A stretch of DNA of 12,459 bases from CBCPNA01 sp965120415. GTDB lineage: Bacteria > Bacillota > Clostridia > Lachnospirales > CAG-274. The stretch covers positions 1 to 12,459 of the forward strand of contig CBCPNA010000042.1 in assembly GCA_965120415.1 (NCBI GenBank). Reading direction: 5' to 3'. Positions 1-5,891 of this stretch are shown here, one piece after another. Position 1 is the first letter of the stretch; each line of letters opens with the position of its first letter. The notes under the pieces were generated by a model. The model did no database searches and was not told the DNA's origin. It saw only the letters and a program-made list of their open reading frames with translations. The position numbers and the translations under genes were made by a program.

Positions 1-18
1 ATACAAATAAAATAAGTA

Positions 19-47
19 TTGAATTTAACAAATAAAAATTGTATAAT
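19..47 (+). promoter_or_regulatory. Sigma-A-type promoter for the SLOG gene
   Basis: TTGAAT (19-24) and TATAAT (42-47) are separated by 17 bp, close to the vegetative consensus. The start codon lies about 50 bp downstream behind an AAGGAG ribosome binding site at 86-91. Seen directly; promoter activity is inferred. Confidence 0.55.
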
Positions 48-73
48 AAAATTATCAACAAATAAAATTTGTT
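27..73. repeat. Repeated AACAAATAAAA element flanking the -10 box, second copy palindromic
   Basis: AACAAATAAAAATTGT (27-42) recurs with one base fewer at 57-72. The second copy is a perfect 6-bp inverted repeat, AACAAA/TTTGTT (57-62 and 68-73), around a 5-bp centre. The copies are 30 bp apart and lie in the spacer and in the initial transcribed region, where a repressor could bind. No regulator is identified, and AT-rich DNA makes chance similarity easy. Confidence 0.3.
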
Positions 74-96
74 AAAACTTATTGTAAGGAGTTTTT

Positions 97-591
97 ATGA
101 AAATATGTTCTTTTACCGGCAATAGACCACATAAGCTTTCTTTTGGCTATAATGAAGAAGATATAGAGTGCATAAAGCTTAAAGCAAAGCTAATGGAAGA
201 GATAGAAAAGCTATATATAAAAGGGGTTGATACATTTTTATCTGGATGCGCTATGGGCATTGATATATGGTGCGCCGAAATTGTCCTACAGCTTATGCAA
301 AAACATAAAGATATAAAGCTATTTTGCATTTTGCCTTGCAATAATCAAGATAAAAACTGGACTTTATCATACAAAAATAGATATAAAAAAATACTAAATA
401 GCTGTACAAAAGTTATCAAATTACAAGAAAAATATACAAAAGACTGCTATTTTAAAAGAAATAAATATTTGGTGGATAACTGCAACATTATATTATGTGT
501 ATACAACCAAGATTGCAAAAAAGGTGGTACATTAAACACCCTTAATTACGCAATAAGCAGAAATAAAAAAATAATTATTTTAAATACATAA
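97..591 (+). CDS. SLOG-superfamily DUF1273 protein, YpsA/YoqJ-like
   Basis: A 164-residue protein resembling the DUF1273 family (YpsA, YoqJ) of the SLOG superfamily, Rossmann-like proteins thought to bind nucleotides or nucleotide-derived ligands. Visible family features are an N-terminal SFTGNRPHKL stretch (residues 5-14), a glycine-containing SGCAMGIDIWCAE segment (49-61), LFCILPC in the middle, and a C-terminal GGTLNTLNYAISRNKKIIIL segment that would form the last helix and strand. Length is slightly below the usual ~180. The ATG at 97 follows AAGGAG with 5-nt spacing. It is preceded by its own promoter and followed by the infC promoter, so it is probably monocistronic. Bacillus YpsA has been linked to cell division and stress, but the molecular function is unsettled, so no activity is claimed. 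Family assignment is confident, role is not. Confidence 0.85.
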   Translation: MKICSFTGNRPHKLSFGYNEEDIECIKLKAKLMEEIEKLYIKGVDTFLSGCAMGIDIWCAEIVLQLMQKHKDIKLFCILPCNNQDKNWTLSYKNRYKKILNSCTKVIKLQEKYTKDCYFKRNKYLVDNCNIILCVYNQDCKKGGTLNTLNYAISRNKKIIILNT

Positions 592-608
592 ATATTAGTA
601 AATAATTG

Positions 609-637
609 TTGACAATAATATTTTTTTATGATACTAT
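609..637 (+). promoter_or_regulatory. Promoter of the infC-rpmI-rplT operon
   Basis: TTGACA (609-614), a 17-bp spacer and TACTAT (632-637) with an extended TG at 629-630. Transcription would start near 644, giving a leader of roughly 200 nt before infC. An alternative -10, TATAAC at 635, would need a 20-bp spacer and is less likely. Confidence 0.65.
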
Positions 638-643
638 AACAAA

Positions 644-838
644 AGTAGGTTTCCGTTTTAGGAACGCTATGTTTTATGCTTTATCATATAAGCTTTTTGC
701 TTATAATACTTTAATTTAAGAAGAAGCTCTACTTCTCACCTTTAAAGCTTTTTGCATTAAGGGTTATCATATTATTAAATATGTATTTTAGAGCGTTTTT
801 ACGCTTTTTTTATTTTTCAAATTATTTTTCAAATTTTA
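644..838 (+). promoter_or_regulatory. Structured infC leader, probable L20-type autoregulatory attenuator
   Basis: The stretch holds a series of RNA hairpins and no gene. Visible stems: TATAAGC/GCTTATA (687-693 with 699-705, T5 loop), AGAAG/CTTCT (719-723 with 732-736), and CCTTTAA/TTAAGGG (739-745 with 757-763, one G-U pair) extended by a GC/GC clamp. It ends in an intrinsic terminator at 792-811, just before infC. In Firmicutes this operon is controlled by the L20 leader, in which ribosomal protein L20 binds the 5' UTR and promotes premature termination. Position, the leader terminator and the L20 gene as last cistron all fit. The match to the specific Rfam model was not tested. Confidence 0.65.
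792..811 (+). terminator. Leader (attenuator) terminator upstream of infC
   Basis: AGCGT (792-796), TTTT loop (797-800), ACGCT (801-805), then a run of T to 811. It lies between promoter and infC, so it must be conditional. The stem is short, consistent with regulated rather than absolute termination. Confidence 0.65.
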
Positions 839-851
839 GGAGGTGCTCGCA

Positions 852-1358
852 ATTAACGAGTTAAGTATTAACGAACAAATTAAAGAAAGAGAGCTTAGAG
901 TTATAGGAGAAAATGGAGAACAGCTTGGTATTATGTCTAACAAAGATGCGCAAAACCTAGCTTACCAAAAAAATCTAGACCTTGTTAAAATCTCTCCTAA
1001 TGCTAGTCCGCCAGTTTGTAAAATAATGGATTATAGCAAATATAAATTTGATAAAGCCAAAAAAGAAAAGGAAGCACGCAAAAAGCAAAAAGTCGTAACT
1101 GTTAAAGAATTGCGTCTTTCCCCTAACATAGATAAGCACGATGTGCAAGTTAAGGTAAAAAAAGCAATAGAATTTCTTAAAAATGGAGATAAAGTTAAAA
1201 TTATCATAAAATTAAGAGGTAGGGAGCTTGGGCATACAGACATTGCCTTTGATATAATGCAAAATTTTGCAGCTGAAGTTAGCGAATATGGTATTATAGA
1301 GAAGGAGCCTAAGCTAGAGCTTAAATCTATAGCGATGTTTTTAAGCCCTAAATCATAG
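852..1358 (+). CDS. infC: Translation initiation factor IF-3 (ATT start)
   Basis: IF-3 binds the 30S subunit, blocks premature 50S joining and proofreads initiator tRNA and start codon. The 168-residue product has the family pattern: INEQIKERELRVI at the N-terminus, GEQLGIM, NLDLVKISPNASPPVCKIMDYSKYKF closing the N-domain, a lysine-rich linker, then the C-domain with KELRLSPNIDKHDV, FLKNGDKVKI and RGRELGH. A reading with GTG at 843 is possible, but that codon lies inside the Shine-Dalgarno sequence AGGAGGTG (838-845). ATT at 852 sits 8 nt after GGAGG and gives the usual N-terminus. ATT/ATA/ATC starts are a known feature of infC and let IF-3 repress its own translation. It is the first cistron before rpmI and rplT. 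Product assignment is near certain; the start is inferred from spacing. Confidence 0.95.
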   Translation: MNELSINEQIKERELRVIGENGEQLGIMSNKDAQNLAYQKNLDLVKISPNASPPVCKIMDYSKYKFDKAKKEKEARKKQKVVTVKELRLSPNIDKHDVQVKVKKAIEFLKNGDKVKIIIKLRGRELGHTDIAFDIMQNFAAEVSEYGIIEKEPKLELKSIAMFLSPKS

Positions 1359-1359
1359 T

Positions 1360-1402
1360 TTTATAATTTTTTAGATTTTTTTATAATTTTTTTAGAATTT
1401 TT
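1360..1402 (+). repeat. Imperfect tandem repeat in the infC-rpmI spacer
   Basis: TTTTATAATTTTTTAGA is repeated almost exactly about 20 bp later, with one added T, filling most of the 58-bp gap between infC and rpmI up to the AAGGAGG ribosome binding site. It probably arose by replication slippage in AT-rich DNA. A role as an unstructured linker or ribosome standby site is only a guess. Confidence 0.4.
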
Positions 1403-1416
1403 AAGGAGGAATTAAA

Positions 1417-1614
1417 ATGCCTAAAATGAAAACAAAAAAAGCAGTTGCTAAGCGTTTTTCTATTACCGGCACTGGCAAAATTAAAAAAACAAAAGCTAAT
1501 AAGCAACATATATTAACAAAAAAGACAACTAAAAGGAAAAGGAAGCTAAGAAAGACTAATCTTGTTGATAAATCTAGTGTAAAACAAATTAAAAAGGTAT
1601 TGCCCTATAGTTAA
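1417..1614 (+). CDS. rpmI: 50S ribosomal protein L35
   Basis: A 65-residue, very basic protein with the L35 signature from the start: MPKMKTKKAVAKRFSITGTG, followed by KIKKTKANKQHILTKKTTKRKRKLRK and a short tail ending VLPYS. Length equals the family norm (~64-66). L35 is a small protein of the large ribosomal subunit that contacts 23S rRNA. AAGGAGG with 7-nt spacing precedes the ATG. It sits between infC and rplT, the order conserved across most bacteria, and probably shares the infC promoter and leader control. The stop is TAA. Confidence 0.97.
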   Translation: MPKMKTKKAVAKRFSITGTGKIKKTKANKQHILTKKTTKRKRKLRKTNLVDKSSVKQIKKVLPYS

Positions 1615-1652
1615 TATAAATTATAGATTTTAATAATATAGGAGGAATTAAA

Positions 1653-2009
1653 ATGGCTAGAGTTAAAGGAGCTATTAACGCACGTAAAAAGCATAAAAAA
1701 GTCTTAAAAATGGCTAAAGGATTTGTTGGGGCAAGGAGTAAACAATATAGAATAGCTAAACAATCTGTTATGCGTGCTATGGCGCATTCATATATAGGCA
1801 GAAAGCAAGTAAAAAGAGATTACAGAAAGCTTTGGATAACAAGGATAAACGCAGCAGCAAGGCTAAATGGCTTATCTTACAGCAGATTTATGAACGGACT
1901 AAAGCTTTCAGGGTTAGAAATTAATAGAAAGATGCTAGCAGATCTTGCTGTAAATGATGAAAAAGCATTTGTAGCGCTTGCAGAAACAGCAAAAAAAGCA
2001 TTAAAATAA
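1653..2009 (+). CDS. rplT: 50S ribosomal protein L20
   Basis: A 118-residue protein with the L20 pattern: MARVKGAINARKKHKKVLKMAKGF, GARSKQYRIAKQSVMRAMAHSYIGRKQVKRDYRKLWITRINAAAR, and the C-terminal GLSYSRFMNGLKLSGLEINRKMLADLAV globular domain. L20 binds 23S rRNA early in 50S assembly; its long basic N-terminal extension is the assembly arm and the C-domain is the part that recognises the mRNA leader in autoregulation. Full family length. AGGAGG with 7-nt spacing precedes the ATG. It is the last gene of the operon, followed within a few bases by an intrinsic terminator. It is the likely effector of the attenuator upstream of infC. Confidence 0.97.
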   Translation: MARVKGAINARKKHKKVLKMAKGFVGARSKQYRIAKQSVMRAMAHSYIGRKQVKRDYRKLWITRINAAARLNGLSYSRFMNGLKLSGLEINRKMLADLAVNDEKAFVALAETAKKALK

Positions 2010-2010
2010 G

Positions 2011-2038
2011 AAAGGCTATATTATGTATAGCTTTTTTT
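2011..2038 (+). terminator. Intrinsic terminator after rplT
   Basis: GCTATA (2015-2020), loop TTATG, TATAGC (2026-2031), flanked by AAAG on the left and a run of seven T on the right. It closes the infC-rpmI-rplT operon. Confidence 0.85.
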
Positions 2039-2140
2039 AATGCAAAATTTATAAAACTATTTAAGTAAAATAATAGAATAAAATTATTTAAAAAATAATA
2101 AAGTTGTAATTTATTGATATATAATGATTAAAAGTGTTTA

Positions 2141-2170
2141 TTGACATTTTTTTGCATTTATTGTTATAAT
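2141..2170 (+). promoter_or_regulatory. Near-consensus promoter of the coiled-coil gene
   Basis: TTGACA (2141-2146) and TATAAT (2165-2170), both exact consensus hexamers, with an 18-bp spacer. Transcription should start near 2177, giving a leader of about 23 nt. The rest of the 2039-2199 gap shows only AT-rich sequence. Confidence 0.75.
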
Positions 2171-2199
2171 TAATTATTATTAAATATAGAAGAAAGGAT

Positions 2200-3294
2200 A
2201 TGAGATTTTTAATGATACGTCCAACTGAAGAAGAATTAAAATTAAAAGAAGATATTTATAAATTAAAGATATTAATAAATGGATATATAAAAGATATAGA
2301 TAATATTCTATTTAAGGAAAGATTTATTATAGATAACCCATATTATCCTAATGTCCATAAAGAAAGAATTGTAAGAAGGAATGAAAAAATAAATAAACTT
2401 TCTGAAAAAACAAAAGAAAATCTTTCTAAAATACGTAGATTAAATCTAAAAAATCAAATATTTAAAAAGATATCAGATAGGCAAATAATAAGAATATCAA
2501 GAAATAAAAAAGCTAAAATACAACTTGCATTAGCAATGAACGAAAAATTACAAGCCATGAAATTAATAGATGAATATGAAACAAAACTTAAAAAGCTAAA
2601 TGAATTAAAGCTTGAACGCGGTGTGGAACAAGATGAATCAGACTTGCATTTAGATAAAATAGAAAAATTAGTTAAGACTTCAAAAGAAGATATCGACTAT
2701 AGAATAGGTAGATTTACTGATTATAAAGAAGAAGTAAATAAAATAGAAAAGAAGTTAATATCGGTAAAAAAAGCAATAGAAAAACCTAAAATAAAATTTA
2801 TTGAAAAAAATAAAGGAATATTTCTAGAAAAAGTAAAATTAGAAAAAAGCTTAAAAGAAGCAAAAGAAAAATTAAAAATAAATAAAAATAAATTGATAGA
2901 GGCTATAAAATCTGATTATAATTGGGTTAAGTTACGTAATAATTCTCAAATAGCAACAGAAGAATTTGTTAAAAAATTAAAAAATAAAAGCATAGACGTT
3001 ATTATAAAAGATAATGATGAAATAGATGTTATAATAAAAGATGAACAAGTAGAAAAAATGAAAATAATAGAATTAAAAATAGAAAAGGAAAAATTGTTAA
3101 AAGAATTGGATATATTATTAAGAAAAGTATATAATGAGGTTGAAACAGTTAAAGAAATAAAAACAAAAGAAATTACGAGCCATGATTTTCAACATACAAT
3201 TAATACAATATATGACGTTAAAATGCAAGAAAAAAACCTAGGTAAATCGACTTTGCCGGAGATAGCATGGTTGATACAATTATGGATGAGATAA
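2200..3294 (+). CDS. Unrecognised lysine/glutamate-rich coiled-coil protein, probably frame-disrupted at its end
   Basis: I do not recognise this 364-residue protein. Most of it is charged, helix-forming sequence (Lys, Glu, Ile, Leu, Asn) with heptad-like spacing, notably residues 10-40, 55-90, 110-235 and 285-325, so a long cytoplasmic coiled coil is likely. No signal peptide, membrane segment, Cys pair or nucleotide-binding motif is visible. A short internal repeat, IDVIIKD, occurs at 265-271 and 275-281. The last ~14 residues (TLPEIAWLIQLWMR) are unlike the rest, while the -1 frame from about 3246 reads IDFAGDSMVDTIMDEIRSKM, which looks more like a continuation, so a frame change near 3246-3262 is suspected. 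ATG 2200 lies only 1-2 nt after AAAGGA; Met5 at 2212 is an alternative. The gene has its own promoter and a terminator at 3521. An accessory or phage-derived origin is possible but unproven. Confidence 0.6.
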   Translation: MRFLMIRPTEEELKLKEDIYKLKILINGYIKDIDNILFKERFIIDNPYYPNVHKERIVRRNEKINKLSEKTKENLSKIRRLNLKNQIFKKISDRQIIRISRNKKAKIQLALAMNEKLQAMKLIDEYETKLKKLNELKLERGVEQDESDLHLDKIEKLVKTSKEDIDYRIGRFTDYKEEVNKIEKKLISVKKAIEKPKIKFIEKNKGIFLEKVKLEKSLKEAKEKLKINKNKLIEAIKSDYNWVKLRNNSQIATEEFVKKLKNKSIDVIIKDNDEIDVIIKDEQVEKMKIIELKIEKEKLLKELDILLRKVYNEVETVKEIKTKEITSHDFQHTINTIYDVKMQEKNLGKSTLPEIAWLIQLWMR

Positions 3295-3302
3295 GGAGTA
3301 AA

Positions 3303-3520
3303 ATGGCTATAGAAACAAGCCTTATGAAAGAAAGAAAAAAAATATAGAAAAAGTTTTATTACAAGTAGAAAAAGATGTAGAAAATTTAAGTGAAAAATTT
3401 GTAAAATTAAATGAAATAAATCAAAAATTAGGCTCAGAAGCAAAAATAGGACAAAATAAAATAATAAATGAAAATCAAGATGAAAAATCAGCTAAAAAAG
3501 TAAGCGAAGTAGCAAGATAA
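3303..3520 (+). pseudogene. Coiled-coil continuation split by a frame change at an A8 run
   Basis: ATG 3303 has AAGGAG (3293-3298) at 4-nt spacing, but the reading stops at TAG 3345 after 14 codons (MAIETSLMKERKKI). The -1 frame is open from 3302 to TAA 3518-3520 and reads NIEKVLLQVEKDVENLSEKF onwards, the same charged coiled-coil style as the gene before. Frames join at the eight-A run 3335-3342; a -1 slip there gives a continuous 72-residue product. Either this is the 3' end of the preceding gene after two one-base losses, or a small separate gene read by ribosomal or transcriptional slippage. No start codon exists in the open frame, so it cannot be translated independently. The transcription terminator immediately after TAA 3518 suggests the full unit was once 2200-3520. 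Confidence 0.55.
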
Positions 3521-3548
3521 AAAAGGCTACCTATAGGGGTAGCTTTTT
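3521..3548 (+). terminator. Intrinsic terminator of the coiled-coil unit
   Basis: GCTACC (3526-3531), loop TATAGG, GGTAGC (3538-3543), then TTTTT, with AAAAG on the left arm. It starts directly after the TAA at 3518-3520. With A-rich left and T-rich right flanks it may also stop leftward transcripts leaving recO. Confidence 0.8.
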
Positions 3549-3559
3549 AAAATACAAGC

Positions 3560-4318
3560 TTATTTTGGCATATTTTCTATACTTTCTATAAAGCTAGAGC
3601 TTTTTATATTAACATACAAATGTTCATTCAAAAGCTTTTTATTAACCACAGAAAGCTTTTCTAAAATAGTATTGCTAGTATTAAAATTAAAAAGATTATT
3701 TATATTAGAAGATAAAATATGCTTTAAAATATATATGATAGAAATATTTATTTTAGTAATATTTTGTTCTTTTTTAATACAATCTTGACAAATAGCGCCC
3801 ATATTGCCAAAATAAATATTTTTAAAATGTTTAATATTTGTATTACAATAGGTACAATTGTTTATAATAGGAGTATAGCCATTTAATTGCAAAAACTTTA
3901 TTTCAAAAATCTTAGCGACTAATTTAGCAGGTATTGTAGTAGATTTAGAAAGTATTAATAAAGATTTTATTAAAAGTAATAAAATATCATTAGCGGGGAT
4001 AGCTTCTTGTATAGTTTTGTCGGTTAATTCTAAAAAATATGTTCCGTAAGATAAAGGGGTTAAATCTTCAGTTAATTTGTAAAAATTTTCAATCAAGCTA
4101 ACTTCATTTAAAGTTAAATTTTTGCCACTATCAAAAATAACAAAATCACTGTAGCAAAAAATGGTAGACCCAGCAATTAAGCTACTTTTAGCGCTCCTAG
4201 CATTTTTTGCCCAAACGCTGTATTTGCCATAATCTTTTAAAAACAGGGTTAAAACTTTATCTTTATCATTAACAATTGTTTCTTTTAAAACAATTCCTCT
4301 TGCTGTAAATTTGCTCAA
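3560..4318 (-). CDS. recO: DNA repair protein RecO
   Basis: RecO works with RecF/RecR to load RecA onto SSB-covered DNA during gap repair and recombination. The protein has the N-terminal OB-fold entry (TARGIVLKETIVNDKDKVLTLFLKDYGKYSVWAKNAR), a helical middle (SYGTYFLELTDKTIQE), LNGYTPIINNC, and a zinc-finger-like CTYC...CQDC with Cys near residues 155, 158, 177 and 180. At 252 residues it has normal family length. TTG 4318 is chosen because AGGA lies 9 nt upstream; TTG 4327, in the same frame, is only 1 nt from that site. The start region overlaps or abuts the TGA of yqzL, implying translational coupling. It is the last gene of the leftward cluster and meets the coiled-coil gene tail to tail. 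Confidence 0.93.
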   Translation of the reverse strand: MSKFTARGIVLKETIVNDKDKVLTLFLKDYGKYSVWAKNARSAKSSLIAGSTIFCYSDFVIFDSGKNLTLNEVSLIENFYKLTEDLTPLSYGTYFLELTDKTIQEAIPANDILLLLIKSLLILSKSTTIPAKLVAKIFEIKFLQLNGYTPIINNCTYCNTNIKHFKNIYFGNMGAICQDCIKKEQNITKINISIIYILKHILSSNINNLFNFNTSNTILEKLSVVNKKLLNEHLYVNIKSSSFIESIENMPK

Positions 4319-4323
4319 AAAAA

Positions 4324-4434
4324 TCAATCCTTTTTAGATTTATCTATATTATCTAAATTTGCAAATTCTTTATAAGCTATAAAGGCGTCTATATTTCCAC
4401 TTTTTTTAAAAATTTCCCAAAATAAATTTTGCAT
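4324..4434 (-). CDS. yqzL: YqzL family microprotein
   Basis: A 36-residue protein, short enough to be missed by many gene finders. It reads MQNLFWEIFKKSGNIDAFIA then YKEFANLDNIDKSKKD. The pattern F-W-x-x-F-x-x-(S/T)-G-N-I-D-x-(F/Y)-x-x-(Y/F)-K-E matches the YqzL family, whose gene lies directly upstream of recO in many Firmicutes, as here. The ribosome binding site GGGGTGA (4442-4448) has 7-nt spacing to ATG 4434. It ends in TGA (4324-4326), adjacent to the recO start. Function of the family is unknown to me. The combination of motif, position and ribosome binding site makes the call solid despite the length. Confidence 0.82.
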   Translation of the reverse strand: MQNLFWEIFKKSGNIDAFIAYKEFANLDNIDKSKKD

Positions 4435-4526
4435 AAATATTTCACCCCAAAACTATAAAATATTTTTATAAATTTATTTTTTGAAATATAATTGTTTATA
4501 TACTTATAAAAAAATGGTACAAAATA

Positions 4527-5420
4527 TTAATTATATCCAAAATTTTTTAATAAAAAGTCATTATCACGCCAATTTTTTTTAACTTTTACCCAAATTTGTA
4601 GATTAATTTGTGTTTTAAACATAAGCTCTAGCTCGTATCTAGCGTTTGATGCTATTTTTTTTAATGTATCGCCTTTTTTGCCTATTATAATACCTTTGTG
4701 AGAGTCCTTTTCACAATATATGGTAGCGTTTATATCTAGCAGATTTTTGTCTGTTCTTTTTTTTATACGATTAATTTCAACAGCTAGCCCATGAGGCACT
4801 TCTTCTTGCAAAATATGGAGAGCTTTTTCTCTTATAATTTCAGCTACAATTTGCTTTTCAGGCTGGTTTGTTATCATATCTTCAGGAAAAAACATAGGCC
4901 CTTTTTTTAAATATTTTTTTAGCGTAGTTAATAAAATATCAATATTTTTATTTTTTAAGGCAGAAAGGGGGATAACTTCAGCAAAATTGTATAAATCTTT
5001 ATAATTTTGTATAATTTTTAAAACATTTTCATAAGGTATTTTATCTATTTTGTTTATAATTAAAAATACAGGGGCTTTAGCAGTAGATAGTTTTTTAATT
5101 ATGTTTAAATCGGTATCTTTTATTTTTTCAAAAGGCTCTATTAGATATAATATTATATCAACTTCATTTAATGTTGTTTCAGCCTCTTTAATCATATGAA
5201 CACCCAATTTTGATTTTGGCTTGTGGATACCGGGGGTATCTATAAAAATAAGCTGAAAATCTTCTTTTGTTAAAATAGCTTGTATTTTATTTCTTGTTGT
5301 TTGAGGCTTACTAGACATAATAGCGACTTTTTCTCCTATAAGCTTGTTCATTAAGGTAGATTTGCCGACATTAGGAACGCCTATTAAAGAGGCAAAACCA
5401 GAATAAAATTCTTCTTTCAT
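4527..5420 (-). CDS. era: GTPase Era
   Basis: Era is an essential GTPase that binds the 3' end of 16S rRNA and assists 30S subunit maturation. All G motifs are visible in the 297 residues: G1 GVPNVGKS (14-21), the effector loop around PQTTRNKI, G3 DTPGIHKP (61-68), G4 NKID (123-126) and G5 SALK (153-156). The C-terminal KH RNA-binding domain follows, with VPHGLAVEI (208-216) and the IIIGKKGDTLKKI loop (244-256). Length is normal for the family (~300). A GAGGG site lies about 7 nt before ATG 5420, which is 18 nt after the ybeY stop. The usual Firmicutes order has dgkA and cdd between ybeY and era; here they are missing. Confidence 0.97.
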   Translation of the reverse strand: MKEEFYSGFASLIGVPNVGKSTLMNKLIGEKVAIMSSKPQTTRNKIQAILTKEDFQLIFIDTPGIHKPKSKLGVHMIKEAETTLNEVDIILYLIEPFEKIKDTDLNIIKKLSTAKAPVFLIINKIDKIPYENVLKIIQNYKDLYNFAEVIPLSALKNKNIDILLTTLKKYLKKGPMFFPEDMITNQPEKQIVAEIIREKALHILQEEVPHGLAVEINRIKKRTDKNLLDINATIYCEKDSHKGIIIGKKGDTLKKIASNARYELELMFKTQINLQIWVKVKKNWRDNDFLLKNFGYN

Positions 5421-5438
5421 ATATAACCCTCTCTTAAT

Positions 5439-5891
5439 TTATCTTTTAATATTTAAGCTGTTTAAAATATCTTCTTGTTTTTTAAACATAATATCTTCTT
5501 CATCTTTTGTCTGGTGGTCGTAGCCTAAAAGATGGAGCATACTATGCACGGTTAAAAAACAAAGCTCACGCTCAAGCGTATGCTCATATGTTTTGGCTTG
5601 CTCTATTGCCTTTTCTATACTTATTATTATATCTCCTATAGGGGCATTTTTATCCAAATTTTTTATAGGAAAATCTAAAAGAGGAAAAGATAATACATCT
5701 GTTTCTTTATCTATATTTCTAAAATCAAAATTTAGCTTTTTAATTTCTTTATTATATACGATAGTAAAGCTAATTTCAATATCTTGAGAAAAATTTTCAT
5801 AAATTAAAGTTTGTAAAATAACTTTTTTAATTAAATCTAGCAAATCTTTATCAAATTCAAATTTTGTTTTGTTGTTAAATAAAAAAATCAT
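5439..5891 (-). CDS. ybeY: rRNA maturation endoribonuclease YbeY
   Basis: A zinc-dependent endoribonuclease of the UPF0054 family that acts in 16S rRNA 3'-end maturation and ribosome quality control. The 150-residue protein carries the conserved LNFDFRNIDKETDVLSFP block (53-70), GDIIIS (86-91) and the metal site H-x3-H-x5-H as HSMLHLLGYDH (His116, His120, His126). The ATG at 5891 overlaps the TGA stop of phoH by 4 nt (ATGA), so the two are translationally coupled. Neighbour era acts in the same 16S maturation step, which supports the role. Confidence 0.96.
   Translation of the reverse strand: MIFLFNNKTKFEFDKDLLDLIKKVILQTLIYENFSQDIEISFTIVYNKEIKKLNFDFRNIDKETDVLSFPLLDFPIKNLDKNAPIGDIIISIEKAIEQAKTYEHTLERELCFLTVHSMLHLLGYDHQTKDEEDIMFKKQEDILNSLNIKR

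Noticed and set aside
843..851. GTG start of infC at 843
   Set aside because: The codon is part of the AGGAGGTG ribosome binding site, leaving no room for the ribosome; ATT 852 has proper spacing.
3189..3443. 84-codon minus-strand frame over the end of the coiled-coil unit
   Set aside because: Its Phe/Leu-rich product is what antisense reading of Lys/Glu-rich AT-rich coding DNA gives; no ribosome binding site.
4495..4522. Promoter for yqzL-recO (TTGTAC, 16 bp, TATAAA on the minus strand)
   Set aside because: Both boxes are weak, and no terminator separates era from yqzL, so read-through from the cluster is sufficient.
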